Notes: generated by a model not told the origin, from the letters alone. A stretch of DNA of 64,000 nt from Antedon mediterranea (GCF_964355755.1 NC_092671.1:17021501-17085500), one strand, 5' to 3'. Shown: positions 46,328 to 63,768, counted from the first letter of the stretch. Numbers and translations are program-made.

Positions 46328-49300
46328 TAGTGTAGGCTGGTATGTCGTTTATATGAATGTCGTGTATATTTTTTGTTAAAAGCAAACTTTGACTTTATTT
46401 CATATCTTGATAATATAAGGAATGAAAAAAAATATGTTGCCATTTTTTCAAAAGACATTTAAAGGACCAAATTCAAGATGGCCGCCAACATTCAAATAAC
46501 CCTATTAAAAATCAGAATATCACCAATAATATAAATTATGAATGTGGAACAAGTCCGTTTTGATGGTATTACTGTACCCATTATACAATCCTAACTATGT
46601 AAAGCGATAATCTGTCGGCCATCTTGGATTTCAAAATGGCCGCCACTAAAAATTAAATTCTTTAAATATTTTTTTTTTAAATATGTGTGCATAAATTGTT
46701 GTTTGTACACAATGTTCTAAAATTGTCACTTCGCACAGGATTGTAAATTGTAAATATAAGGCTAAAGTTGTCAATGTCCTCTATATAACAGATATATAAT
46801 ACCCCACTATGACTATTAAATTAAATAATCGTTCAAAGTTGGAGTTGCAAAAGTATGAAACAACTTAACAATTTATATCAAATATTCAACAACAATTACG
46901 TCTAACTAGAGGGTTAGACCTCTAGTTTGCTCGCTCTCCTCTAGGAAGTGTAATCGAAGGTTCTCGGAATGATAATGACTCGGGTAAAAAGGTTTTACAA
47001 GGACTTTCTCCTTGTACGTTTTCTGTCGGTTACCATTATTGAAAATACTTGACATTCGAAAAACTAAACCTACTCTGTTTCACAGTGTCTTAAATGATTA
47101 ATAACATTTTAAAGTATAGTGTTTATTGTTTTTATAGGGCGGAGGTGGGGAGGCAGAGTTCATTTGAGGGAGATGCTTATTCGAGGGATTTTTTAGTTTT
47201 AATAACATCGTAACATTTATAATTAAATAAAATCCTCTAATAGATATGAAAAGTGGTAAAAAATTATAGCAAATGCTTGGTAAATTATAGTTAACAGTGT
47301 AATGAATTCTATTATAAATAGTATATACAATATTGTGTGTATAATTAATGTGGATGGGCGTTTATTAGATAGTTGGGTAGGGGGGTGGGTGGGTGTAGGC
47401 GATTATTATTCAAAGTGATGTTTTATTGGGGAGGCGTTTATTCAAATAAATACCATCATAATACATTATTTAATTTAAACATCTTTTGAAACTAACTTCC
47501 GCGACAGTCTAGGCCGTTTCGGCCCAAGAAGGAAGATGTTTTAGACGGCTTGCAATATGGGCCCTAATGGGACACAGATAGCCTACAGTTATTCCTGCCA
47601 GCTTACTCAATAAAACTCGGCTATCGGGATTTTATTTTTTAACTACTGTACCTTCACACGCGCGGTCCGATCCGAAAATAAACAAAAAACTAAAATAGCT
47701 ATAGCCACTAACGACCAACTTAACTGAAACCAGGTAGTTGCAAGGTGAACCTGTGAACTCATCGTGAACCCGGAAATTACTTTGACCGCGTACAATTGAA
47801 ATTGAGTTGAAATCTACCGATGAATCAGAAATTTTGTTTTAAAACTCTTTATAATATATTCCTAAGATAGAAATATGGAACAATATCGTAATAGTGAAAA
47901 CTGTTTTACATTTTGCGGTACACCTGAGATAGTTCTGGTAGGTATCCAAGGCAGAAATTTGTTACAAAGTTTTTCCATTGTGCTCGCCTATGTCAGAATT
48001 AACCATAATTTATATATAGATTCTAAATCACAGATCTCATTTCTTTTCATGAAACTGAAACTTGACAGGAGACAGGACCACAATATAAAACAAGTGCATT
48101 TATACCTTATTGTGAAATCCTGTATAAATATGTTAAATAATAAATGCGTTATTGCTATGTAATTCAATGTCTAAACCTTCAGGGCCATAGTCACCAGTAT
48201 GGTTGGTAAGTTTTCAACCTGTCAACGTTTGGCAGAAGCTTGAAGGAAATACAGATACAGCTCTGCCTATAAATAACCTTGTAAATGAATGAACTCCTAC
48301 TTCTCATCTTCTACAATCTCAACCAATTTCATTAGATATGTACCCCATACAGACAGACCAGCATTATACACTGGTTTGATGAGTGCACATGGTTGTGGTA
48401 TAAAAACTCATGTACTAGGGAAAGACAAGAATGCCTGGTGATGACTCTTGCCCGAGATGAGTGGAGGTGGACAGAGATGACATCAAAAAGCAATTATTAT
48501 GTCGACCCGGTGAACTATATGGCTTTTGGACATTGTGAAAATAGTGTTGAGGCAAGTGCTTTTGTTGAAACTGAACTTGTATTACCTATACAACCAGTGA
48601 CACAAATATCTTAAATGGAAAACATCTCTAAAGGACAGAAGAACACAAATTCTGCTTTCTCTCTACAACTTGCTTCTACAAATTCAGACAGAGAAAGAGA
48701 TTCTAAGTTAAGTATCATTTTGTTTGAAAGAGGCTGATCATAAAGATATTAACTTGAATACAGAGAGTCGACGAAATCTAAATGATGTGGTTAAACTACA
48801 TCCCTATTATGTATATGAGAGGACATGTATGCGTGGGACTTGCTGAATTTACATCAATTGACCAGGGTCATTGAGCGTGGTATCATTGGAATAACACAAA
48901 TTAATGATTTCATCAGAGCTGGCAAATCTAGTTAACATTTAAAGAGAGATGATATCCCGATTAATGAAGAATGCTGCAATTCGCACAAAGGTGTTAGTTG
49001 GCCATGGCATGATGAAATTGGACAGAAAATGTTTGAGGCATTGGTAAAAGTCTTGTAGAAGGCAAACTGTCTATATGGGATCCTAAGAAAAAGACGAATA
49101 TTGGCAAAATATATATATGACGGTGAATACAGGTGACAAACTTATCAAAGTAAAAGAAGACTCCTATAGAGATTATTTGCCGGTGAAATTAGGTATTTCA
49201 GTTATTTTGCCAATTTGTTTCTGAACAAGGTTGTTGGGAACGCAGATCAGTCTGTGGAAGTTCGATGGATACAGTAGTAGAGAACGAAGGAAGGTCAACT

Positions 49301-50000
49301 TACTGTATCGCATTCAAGATTAGAAATATTTCATTGAAGGACTTTGGCAGAGTTAGTTGTCATTTAACTGAAGAAGTTTATGAGATGTTTTAATATGAAG
49401 AAGTGTACTGTCAGTACTGTAGACCTCCTGATGGTCAACATTTTGTGTTAATCACCATGTTGTTGTCATAAGCACGTCATTTTGTGTATTTCAATCTAAT
49501 TTTATTTAACTTATACAAGTTTTAATAAGAAATTTAACCCATTATTAAAAAATGGCGGCCATTTTAAAATTCAAAATGGCCGACATTTTGTGTTAATCAC
49601 CAATGTTGTTGTCATAGGCCTATCATTTTATGTGATTTCAATCAACGTCATAACTTGCACATATTTTAATAAGAAATTTAATCCATTTTTAAAAAATGGC
49701 GGCCATTTTGAAATTCAAAATGTCAGAATACTAATGAATATAGGTTTATAATAATTCTTATATAGCAGAGAACCCATATGAACTTAAAATATTATTCATA
49801 ATGGGTGTTACTTTGTCCAATATGGTACATTTATTGGATATTTTACGTATTGGCGGCCATCTTGGATTTGACACCCTTAAGCTTTTTTAAAAAAATGGCA
49901 ACATATTTTTTTCATTACTTTACATCCTAAAGACACTAAATCAGCTGGAATTTTGCTTTTAACAAAAAAATGACACGAAATTACATAGTGGCCTACACTA
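46328..50000. mobile_element. Decayed 3.7-kb DNA transposon with long inverted repeats
   Basis: The left end TAGTGTAGGCTGGTATGTCG and the inverted right end TAGTGTAGGCCACTATGTAA start imperfect terminal repeats of about 170 bp. Both share TTTTTGTTAAAAGCAAA, AATATGTTGCCATTTTTT and CAAGATGGCCGCC. TAA flanks both ends (46325-46327 and 50001-50003), a 3-bp target duplication compatible with PIF/Harbinger, though no transposase is recognisable. Just inside each terminus are several YY1-like motifs (GATGGCCGCC, AAAATGGCGGCC). The interior holds the broken reading frame listed separately. Confidence 0.8.
47875..49450 (+). pseudogene. Broken coding region inside the 46.3-50.0 kb transposon
   Basis: Open pieces at 47875-48162 and 48393-48614 (for example ARDEWRWTEMTSKSNYYVD) plus shorter ones up to 49450 (for example KSLVEGKLSIWDPKKKTNIG) are separated by stops and frame changes. 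Sequence complexity and codon-like texture suggest a former long protein. I could not recognise DDE, zinc-finger or helicase motifs. It may be the element's own gene or captured host sequence. Confidence 0.4.
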
Positions 50001-53000
50001 TAAACAGTTCAACGTCTTAACGATAACCATGTTCTTGGTCAATTTCTGACAATATGTTTATTTCGTCTGAGAAAACAATATGCACAGTTTTCTCAGACTT
50101 CGTGCTGATAGCCTGATTCGACGCTCAGACTGGACAAAGTTTTAATTAGTAAACCCTTGTACTTAGATAACATCCTTATTTAATTCAATTAAAATCAATA
50201 TTTATTTCTTTCAAATTTTAAATCAAATACAGATTATAAACTGAAATATAATTTAAATAATGATAAAATGTATACTATAATAGTTTAATATAAATGAAAT
50301 ATAAAAAGGCACGTGACCTTTAAGTAAAATTGGGGACACCTTCCTGTGAAATGAACTTCAGTAGGCCTATGACCAACCCTATTCAGAATACACTTCAATT
50401 AGGATACTTTGTTGGGTCCGGCGGAGTATCCCTTTAATAGAGGTTCTACCGTAATAAAATGTGCAACCAATTCAGAATACTGGATATGAACAGATTATGA
50501 ACATCAGCTCAAGATCAACAAAGGAACGGAATGGTGGAATGATATCACCCGATTGATCTCCATTTTCGGAAATTCTTTCACACGGTTGAAACTGTGAAAT
50601 ATACACAAATACTCAGCTTCCACGCAATACGTGTGCTTTAAAATACAATATTTAGTAATATCAGGGATTCCTCCATCATACACAATACAATTCAAAATCA
50701 TTCGCCGCCGATAGCACCGGTAATGAATTTCGTTAGAGTACAAACAATACATGTCTTACCTTCGTAGGTGCTGCAGTACAAGAACCATGTTCAAACAACT
50801 ATTCAATACTGCATAAGCACGTGGGTGAGTTCTTGCGTGTCTAAAGCGAATATCAAACGTTGGAATTGAAAGTATTTAAGCACGTAGTCTTGTATTGCTG
50901 TACCATAACTACTTATAACATTATACGTTATCTTAATATAGAAATCGTATCAAATCATTGTTTAATTAACATCCAACAGAAGAGCACAGAGAACACATGT
51001 AATTTTACCTAATATAAGGATTATTGCCTTATATCAAACAATATCATTCATCAAATTACAAAATTAAGTGTATTAATTCTATAACATAGATTTTCTTATA
51101 TTTAAAGTATATACCTTAAAGATGTATTGTCCCCCAAAAACATGAAAAATAAAGATTAATTAAATCAGAGTTGAATACACCATTTTGCAGTTTTAATCAA
51201 GTTATTCACTTATGTAGAAAAAAAAATCTACAAAAATAATTATTTCACTTGTAAAAAAGACAAAAGAAACGGTTAATTTTAACCAAAAACCATTGTTTGA
51301 CAGACAATTTAGGTAGGCCTATATTTTTCTTTAAATTATTTTTTTTTTCCGGGAATTTTTTTTTTCGATCCAGATTTATGTGACATTAAAATTGCATATT
51401 CAACAACAAAAATGTAAAAAAATATTAGTTTAGGGGGACAATATATCTTTAATCATATTATTAATATTTAAAATTGTAAAAATGCAAAGGAAACTCAGCC
51501 CCGATTGTGGCTTTTAGTTTTTCTGTAGGAAATTATTCAATTACAGTAGACCCCTCCTTTGGGACAACTCTATGAAAAATATTATATTTCTAAATGTATT
51601 AAATTACTAACTTTAATCTAGAATTAACTAGGTATGTCAACATAATATCCCTATGAAATTATACTAAAGAAAAATAGTAGACGAAGAACTATAATCAAAA
51701 TGTTATTAAATATGTCATCATCACGAACGCTAAACGCCCTGCGACTTAGTCTCCAATCAGAGCATATTGGTCACAATGTGCATAGACTTTAAATATGTAT
51801 TATAAAAAAAAGTTAAAACTATTAGCCTTCTATGTACAAGAAAATGTTTTTCATAAGTAAACATGCGTTTTTATGCAAGAAATAAAAGTGGGTGAAATCT
51901 CTATAAGGAGAAAAAAAAGTGTTGTAGTTTATTGTATATGTATGCATTATGATTAAAAGGATTTTGAATGTTCAATTTCTGAATGTTATTTAGACGACCT
52001 GGCCAAGCATAAGTTATCATCTGTACAAGTTGGATACAAAAAAGATCAATATTATTTGATCAATGTGTCTTAGGGTATATCACTAAACTGTCCACGCTAT
52101 GGGCAATTATACAGAATTATACAATCCATCGATCGTAAATGCATTACGTTTTGTGGACCTTTAGCCTATCGCCAACGGTTTGAATGAAGACAATTCTATG
52201 TATAGGTAAGCCAACCTGTAATATCGTGCTTTACGTGGTAAACATGAAAAGAGTAAAGCGGAAGAAGTAGAGATCCTTTTTGCGAGATATATGTATATAA
52301 ATATAGGCATTGAGACAGAAATGGAGCAGGAGAAATTAAATGACACGTGAAAAATAAATCAAATTGATTTTATGAAGAGCAAAAACACAGAGTTTGTGTC
52401 ATTCCATCATCGCCTACGTAAGATATGACATTTCAAGATGAAGAAACGTAGAACAAAACAGCACAAAGGAGTTTGCCCACATGGAAATAAAGCTGATGCC
52501 GTCAGACATAGAAAATGTACAAACGAATAAAAATAAATATTAAATGATTTTATAAATTGATGACTAATCAGCAAACACAAACGAAACAATAATTTATTCG
52601 TTAGGTTTATTTTATACGTCAAATGTTTCCAATATGTCAAGGGTCAAATACGACAGTTCGGCAAACACAGAAACAGACATGACATGAAATCGACCTAAAA
52701 GATGGTAGGCTTAATTATGTGTTTTTCTGGGGGCTAGCATGAATAGATTAAAAAATGAGGTCGGATCTTTCTTTTCCTACGTAACAGACCGTCTGGAACA
52801 CATACAGTAACTATGTTGAGACATGGGCCGGAGATGGGCTCAGCTAAGTGGTGAATAAAGAATGTAAATTGTAATATTAGATATTTACAATTGAATGAAA
52901 TAAGGGAAGAAATCGTCATCCATTTTTGTATTTGTTTGTTCTTTGTTTATGTATTTAATTTTAAATGTATTGTTGAATGGATGCTAAATGAATAAAGAAA

Positions 53001-53670
53001 AAGACAAACAAATCCACTAGGCCTACCATAAACAGGAAACAAAATCAAAACACGTTCACAATAAAAATAAATTGCCATGATAAATTTTACGTTCAAACAC
53101 TTTTGCATTTTCGTAAGTTATATAAATCGATTATTTATTTAATTTTCAGTACTATAATATCATCAATTATAATAATTTGTAAACTAAGACTACGCCATAA
53201 TTAAATCGATTAATAGATATTGATGATACTGTATAAAATGTGCATATGCCAGATCACGTATGTCATATTGGACTAGTTCTGCGTGACACTTGTTATTCAA
53301 ATCGAATAGTATCAGTGTGTATTGTATTAAGGTTATTTTAATAGATCTATATATAAATAAATATATGCGTACAGAATTCCATTCGTTGGAGTTGGAGTTG
53401 AAAGGCGTAAAAATAAAAACGACAAGAAGATACCATATAGTGTATAATAATATCACGACAAAATGTATTATTCTACACACGGGAACACAAAAAAAAAAGA
53501 TTAATAACCATTAACCTGATACATTCATGTCTTACTGAAAATAAGTTGCCTTATCCGTGAAATAACTGTACAGTTTTAGTAGGCCTACTCGATCGTCAAC
53601 ACCGATACTTACCGGCGCAGATCCTTGTGGGAAATAACTCTAGAAAACAGTAGTTTTTGAGCACTTAACT
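50001..53670. other. Intergenic, mostly featureless
   Basis: Contains a MITE at 51120-51448. A dispersed repeat at 50330-50450 carries TTTGTTGGGTCCGGCGGAGT, like 43380-43420. A minus-strand ATG-to-donor segment at 50760-50788 (MVLVLQHLRR, then GTAAGA) is too short to judge. Other open frames have no recognisable content. Confidence 0.45.
51120..51448 (+). mobile_element. MITE, TTAA/GATGTATTGTCCCC family, copy 4
   Basis: TTAA at 51116-51119 and 51449-51452 flank AGATGTATTGTCCCCCAAAA and AGGGGGACAATATATCT. The best copy for defining the element (329 bp). No reading frame; probably moved by a piggyBac-type transposase acting in trans. Confidence 0.9.
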
Positions 53671-53671
53671 C

Positions 53672-53870
53672 ACTAAGATAGTGGAACCGCAATTACGTAG
53701 CCATAACATCGGCAAGGGTTCGAGGCTCACTCGCTCCATGGTAGAACCTAGTACAACCTACAAGTAGGGGTTATCCCGGTGTGCTAGTACACGCCCATCC
53801 ACTGATCTTAACTGGGCCCTCTGGGAGATCAGTCTTTAACTGAAGAGGTTAACCCGTATAAATAAATAAC
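53672..53870 (+). mobile_element. tRNA-like SINE, family B, copy 2
   Basis: The B-box GGTTCGAGGCTCACTCGCTC is near-identical to copy 1 at 15.8 kb, followed by CCATGGTAGAACCTAGTACA and GGTTATCCCGGTGTGCTAGT. Confidence 0.6.
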
Positions 53871-56800
53871 AAATTCAATTTAATAATTCATTACAATTAT
53901 TGCATATAAACATGGTGATGATGTGTTCTTAACTGACGGATCCTGTTCAATTTTAGGGGAACCACCGAAATTAACCCCTAAATGTGGATTTAATTAGCAT
54001 ATTGAGTACATCGATCAAACCAATTCTAAAATCTACCAGGAACAAGGATCCATACTTCTTAAATGGCCATTCCTGTGCTAAATTAACTTAAGAACGTAAT
54101 TATGCTAATTAGATACGGTATCTAATTAGCATTTTGAATACGCCTGCTCCGCTTTTTGGTGTACTTAAAGGACATAGAGAGTGCGCGCGTGGTGAACACA
54201 AAATCATCTTTTGTGTATTGTTAAATGATTGCCGTATTGTATTGCCGTAATGTATGATACCTTTTCCCTTAAATGACGATATGAATACAATTAATGATAA
54301 AAGCACAAAAATGTATGTAATCTACGTCTCATTACACCTAATAAAATATGGCAATGAAAATCTGAAACTATTTAAGCTATGGCGCCTATTCGGAAAAAAT
54401 AATTATCTACTATCCGTATGCTATGGATTAAAACGGTTACATTAAGTGAAGTGTAACTACTAAAGTAATGTTATCGAGTAAAGGCGATTTAAAAAAAAAT
54501 ATTGGTCCAATTTGACGAAATGAAAAAAAAAAAATGTTCTTGTACCCTAGGTCTAATTTGACTTTGATTGGAAAAATATTCGTCATATTATATAATTAAA
54601 ACTATATCGAGAAAGGTAAATTTTCAAAACCAATGGTTCGTAAAGATAATTACCGCACGTGATGTCGTGCGTCACGTACGTGTTGCGCGCGTGCGTTCAT
54701 GTGCGATTTTTTTTAGGCCAGTTATCATGGTGATTTGTTACGATTACGAAGTTTTTTTCCAGCTTGCTTCCTTCCAATCCTGAGACGCTTTTAACAAAGT
54801 CGTCCCAACAACAAGCACGAACACTTGTAACATTCACTTGCGACATTCATAACAATTTACTATACACTGTACCAACGTTTTAATTTTATCCTGTTAGCGT
54901 CTTATTCCACCAACCTCGTTAAATAAACTCGATGTACCTTTTGGAGTATGTTTACAAAATAACAACAAGACATTAAGAGGATAATTCAATCGATATAACA
55001 AGCGATAACAACGACCGAACAATGAATAGCAATATGTTCTTATATATTTAAAGAGAGAACATAACAACCGAAGATAATAAAACATAACATAAATATGCAA
55101 AAGAACAAGTGCATACAATGACATTAGTCATGTGCCGTGTGAAAGCGCAAGTGTGTCAGAGATTATGGTGTGTAACTATACAGAGCAGAGGCAGTGTCGT
55201 GTGAACGCAAAATGTGCTATTACGGGCCGTGTCCACACCATTTGCATACAATAAACACATTGAATAGCCTAAAGAAATGTCTTTAGATGTTAAAATATAC
55301 GTTCATTAGTAACTTCAGGGAAGAGTAATGTAAATTCACCCTTCCCTGGTTTCACACAGTAAGTTCAGATGCATTCGTGTACCATTTAAAACCTCATACT
55401 CTGTTGGAAACCGGAATAAACAGTTAAGTGTAGTGTAGTGATTAATCAATCATAAAACAATATAACGGGACCTTTTGCATGGCAAAATAATAAACTTTAT
55501 TAATTACCAATTTCAGAAAATAAATTGCGTCGGGGAAACGAACGGAGAAAGGTAACGAACTGTGGCTCGTAATTATATAATAATCATATAATAATTTACA
55601 AAATAAAAATCAGAATTGTAAATGTATATATCTATCCTATAACTTTAAACATTAATCAAGAAAGGTTTTTAAAATCTGACAACTTTAACCATTATATAAA
55701 AACACCTCGATAAAAGTTATACAATTTGATTATATACAATAATGTACTGTCATATTAGGAACCTTATAACCAATTATTACTTATACATTTCATAATGTTA
55801 TTAATACACAGCAAAACAAACCACTATGTGTCTATAAGTTGGTTTACACACAGTGTCATATGCAATGGATAAACGTGAAACATAATAAATTTAAATGATT
55901 ACGAAATAAATACCATGATGATAAATATTCATGAAAATAAATGTTGATAACGTAGATATAATAAATGATGGTTACATTGGTGTTTTATGACCATGATGAA
56001 ACAGTGTAATGAATATGAGGATGATGACAAGGAGGAGGAGTTACCACGACTTAACACACATTTTACATGACAATTCTGACAAATAAGTAAATAACACAAT
56101 GTATACAACAACGAAAGAGCAACTATTTCTTAACACCCAACGAGTTACTGAAATACAGTAAAATCGTAATATTAATCACTATTATCACCCTAACCCGGAT
56201 AAGGATAATTGAAACTTAATTAAATTAAAGTATATTGCACTCTGATAATAGAGTTGAGTCATTTTAATCCTCATCAGCATCTCCCATTGAATGCGTATAA
56301 CTTATCGCTATATAATATATACCGACAGTGACACTTAGTTGACGAGCGCGTGCAAAAGTCGTTAATTTTGTATCCAATTTGAACGCCTGCGTACAAAAGT
56401 TGTACCGTGTCATCAATGTTCGCATGTAATACTCTGTACCGCGTGTCGCAGTCGATATATAAAATTACTTAAAGAATTCAACAATTATTTGGAATGATAA
56501 TAGAATACACTGAAAGAATACGATTGCAAATTGGAATTTGATAGTAAATAAATAAATAACCTTCAAGAAAACATCAATGCTTGCCATTCATGCTATAGAA
56601 TAATTTTTATATACAATTTAATCTTTATCATAACAAATAAATAGTTATATACTATATTTTTAAATCTTTTTATAATGACAAATAGCATCCCATAACCTGG
56701 ATGCGGAAAGTGTATATAGCTAAGTCCATATACAAATTGTATTATTTACAAGCTCTTAACTTACTGACTTCATACTCATTACCATATCTATTGTATGTTA

Positions 56801-59800
56801 CTATGGACATTGATTTAACAAAGAGTAAGTTTACTGTTACCATGGACAATGTACATCCATGATGTTACCATAAAGCATATGGGGGAAATTATATTTATTT
56901 CCTCAACGCACAAAGTTATCTAATGTATAGTTTGTTATCTCAAGACAATTACAAAAGGAGTAATATTTTTTCCGAAAATAATAATGAATAACGGGGAAAC
57001 AATTGATATAATAATGTTCTTCAGTAGAAATATATGCACAAATAGAAATACATGATGAATATAAGGGAAGTGGAAAAATGTAAAATCATTTTTTTTTTTT
57101 TCGGAAGAGGTTAGTGGATACAAAGCAGTAGCAGTAGATCTAGTATTAATAATAGAAACCTAGAAATAATTGTTTAAAGGTTTGCATGGCAAATAAACTA
57201 GTGAAGTATCTAAACTTTTTGCTTGTTATGCTACAACCCAACATTACTAGAAATACATTAAAATATTTTATAGCCCCCAAATTGAACTCATAATATTGAA
57301 TGTCGGGAAAATGAATGCTAGTTAGTTGGTGGAACAATTGTGTTGTGTAAAGATACTAAAATATAGTGAATAGTAATATTAATATTAATCAGCTCTAACA
57401 ACATAATAATGTTTACAGCAAAAATAATAAAAACATATATTGAATAATTTTAATCAATTCCGAATAAAACCAATAATAGCATGGATTACCATAAGAATGA
57501 TCTGAAAGAGGTTAAACAAGATTATACATTTTATTAGCATCCTCATAAAATGAAATTAATTTCTTCGGATCATGTCTTTCGAATAATAAATTTCAATCAA
57601 TAATTAGAGGTTTTGTGTGATGGGTAAACATGTCAACAGAACAATAATGCCATGCTCTGGAAAGATCAATTTACTATTTGTTTTTATCATCATAAATTGG
57701 TTACATGGTACGGACCGGAAAGGATGAAAATGTATTATACCCGACACTGAGGAGATAAAATTGGAGACAGAAAAAAAGTTTGAAAGAGTTTGATGCACGA
57801 GGCACTGTAAATAATGATGCGACAAATGAGTTTGATGGAGATTGAAGACAATTTTTAAAAAGAATGAAAAAAAAAAAAGAAGAAAAATAGGGAGATATGA
57901 ATAAAATTGATGATAACATAGAGGGATTGAATTGGAATAAGAGATTGTTAAAAAACAAAGACAATATCGAAAATGTATATGTTATGATACAAGCCTTCTT
58001 ATTGATTACAGTACTTTATACTATACGAAATCAGAATACGCTTTTAATTCAGCTAAATATACATAATAAAGGCGTAAATTAGTATAACTTAATGGAATGG
58101 TTGTCAATTACATATATTCCTCATGAAAATAATTTATTAATAATACTTATAAATATGACTAAATATAAATAATGAATGAAAGGCTTCAATTAATATCATT
58201 TTAATGGAATGCAAATGAGGAAGAAAGCATAAAGATTCTAGTTGATTAAACTATTTTGAAATATTAAAGTATTATAAAATACTGAACTTAAATAAGTAAA
58301 TAACACACAAAGAAAATCTAATAGACGGGGAAAAAAACCAAGGAAATTCATGGATCATTCCCATGGAATATAAAAATCATAAAGAAACTCACAGAAAAAA
58401 AAATGGAATTATAAATAAAGGAAAGACAACACCAGATTGGTGTTACCACAGAAAAATAACTAAGTACCTACTTTTATTTACTTGAGAATAAAAAATAGAC
58501 TTATGAAACTAAAAATCATTTTTCGATATAAAATATCAAATCATCATTTTTCAACTGATTACAGATGGTATTTTTCATATCTTTATGTACAAGAAATAAC
58601 TAATTCATTCATTCAATTTTTAGATATTATCTCAAATTAGGACAATTTATTCTCTCATCATATGTAAAGCTAAAGAACTAATTATCAACGTAAAATCAAT
58701 AACTTAGCCGATGTAATACAGAGCTGTTTGGTTTTTTTATGGGTTTCAATCAATGATTTTAGATTGGAATTATGAGCCCCTCAGCATGTGTGGCACTTAA
58801 ATTAAAATTTTACCTTACTATTCTCTTAGGCTTTATTATTGAATTTCTCTGAACATTACGATCGATGCTCTCACTGTGTGCTTGTTTCAGGCACATTATT
58901 TCATGTGATGTAATTCTACGTCATTCATTAAATGTTGATGACAGGTGGATGAAAACAACCTTAGCGATCAAAAGTGTTTAAATACAACTTAATCTAATTG
59001 TATATTGAAAACAAGATTATAAAAGATCCGCTGGCCGTATTCACCAATCAATGAGATACTTCCCTTAAATACTAAGTATTTCACTTAAGTCATTAATATT
59101 TAAGGATTTCTCTTAAGTGGTATTTACTTAAGATAGGAAAAAGTTAAGGTTGTTATACATTAGCCTAACTATGAATGGATACCAAATCAAATCTCAAATT
59201 TAATTAAGTGGAAAAAGTGTTAATCAAGGTGAAATGTATTTTGAAACTATTTTGAAACAAACTGTATAAACTGTTTGTAGAACAAGGTTTTAAAGTGCAT
59301 TTAATAAATATTATGAGATGAAAATAATAAGTAGACTTGTCTGAGTGAAGCAAATTAATTACAAGAGTGCAATATGTAAAAGAAGAGGATATTAGTCAAC
59401 AAGTACTATAATAATGCGATGCAATATTAGTCAAAGAAGGTAATTAATATAGATTTAGTGACAAATAGCCAATAATTAGTGATGATTTGACCTAAAAAAA
59501 GAGAAAAAAATACTTCTTTAACGAATTTAGCATAAATGGCTAATAACCAGGTTATTAATCTTAACCTGGCCATTCATTAGTAGTTCCTAAGTAAGCATGG
59601 AATATTAAGCCTGTATTAATTGTAAGGATTTCAGTAACACTGCATATATCAATAGTTGTTGTTTGAACTTCTAAAAAAAGCAACACTTTTTAGCTCTTCA
59701 TTTAGAGAAAATAGAGAGGGGTGGGGTGGGGAGGGGTGTGTAATAATAAACATTTGGTACTATATAAATATCTTGTTAATTGTTGGTATTATACCTAATG

Positions 59801-60394
59801 AATATTCATATGATTATCCATCAAACAAAAAATGGAAGGTAAACCTAAACAAATACAGCACTAATATAAATAATTAGCTACGTTGTATGTCAAATTGTAA
59901 ATCCTTAGGCACTAAAATGAAGTAGCTACCAATACCTTGTGTTTTCAATAAACATGTTTAAGCACTATCTTGAATTTATAAACCATAGCTACCTTGCAAT
60001 CAATGACAATAACTATACTTGCTAACCTAGAAACAAATTAAATAAATAAAAGACAAACATTATTTTAAAATTCTCTATAAAACACAGAATATGAATATGA
60101 ATAGAATTACCAAAACATTATTTCATTACAAATATATGGAACTAAACCAACAAGAACAATCAACAGAATAAATTACCAAAATAATTCTATAAAATCAGTA
60201 TACTTATACGTATAGAAAGATAATAAGAACAATATGAAAGAAAATAGGAACATTTGTGAAAGTTATGTATTCAAAAAAACAATTCTCATTCGTTAAAATG
60301 TTGTAATATGATTTGGGAATAATAGCCTAAACTATCCGAGACATTATTTATAGTACCAATTTATACTCCAGTTTGGATGTCTAAAGCGAACGAT
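53871..60394. other. Long AT-rich intergenic region, no gene seen
   Basis: No exon with matching splice sites or recognisable protein was found on either strand. Local points: a GC-rich, CpG-bearing patch at 54655-54720 (CGTCACGTACGTGTTGCGCG); a short inverted repeat around AACCAGGTTATTAATCTTAA at 59547; a possible MITE end CGTATTCACCAATCAATGAG at 59036. The rest is AT-rich with homopolymers. Confidence 0.5.
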
Positions 60395-60755
60395 TCAAAT
60401 GGCTGAGGGGCTAAGGCAGGGGCGCCGTTTACCGTACTTAAAGAGCGAACAATGAAAAAGAGGGAGCAATATTTGCATGGGTTCAAGGCCGACTTGCTTC
60501 TAGTTGTGGTGGTGGCACAAGTCTTCTCCGACAAAGACTATAAACCGTAGATCCAATGTACACAGTTATAGCTTGTGTGCACTTTAAAGAACCCAGTTTT
60601 TCATTCGAGACGAGTAGGGGGTTACTCCGGTAAAACTGGTTTACAAAATAATACATAAAAATGTATTAGGGGGATTACCACTTATCTGATAGGATAGTGA
60701 TTTATTTACTATAGGTAACCCTTGGCCATATGTGCCTAAGGACATAAAATAAATA
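60395..60755 (+). mobile_element. tRNA-like SINE, family B, copy 3 (diverged)
   Basis: B-box-like GGGTTCAAGGCC, then CAAGTCTTCTCCGACAAAG, TTTAAAGAACCCAGT and GGGGTTACTCCGG, in the same order as the copies at 15.8 and 53.7 kb. It ends in an AATAAA-rich tail. Confidence 0.5.
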
Positions 60756-61263
60756 AAATAAAGCTAAAACAGATGAGAGTATCAAACTAATTTGCATCTC
60801 AACGTTGGTAGTATTGCGATGAAATATGTATTTGTGACAGAATTATTATATTATGAAATAAAACATAAATCAAATGATAAATAAATAAATAAATAGAATA
60901 AAGTTACATTTCAGTACACAACCTATTTAAGTTTGACATACGATATTGACTGAATGTAAAAAAATAAATAAATTATACTGTCAATATGTAGTACGTTGTC
61001 TGAATAGGACTCTCATACGGAAGGACTAAAATAGCATCAAGAAATTCTGCCATTAAGTAGAATCTCTAGAAAAGACAAGACAAGAACCAATTAATTTTAA
61101 GTACACTATAATGTTGTAGCTTGAACACACATTATACCAAGAATTGTACATATTTCATAAGTCGTCTACTATACTCTATCTCAATATGCTATTAATTTTA
61201 ACAGCCTATTAGGGAAAACTGTTAATAATCATAAATAATAAACTAGTTAACAATTAATTGTAT

Positions 61264-63707
<2,444 letters not shown>

Positions 63708-63768
63708 CTGGAAAAAAATGAACAATATAATATTATGTTTTTGTTTACATTATTCCTAATTTGAAACA

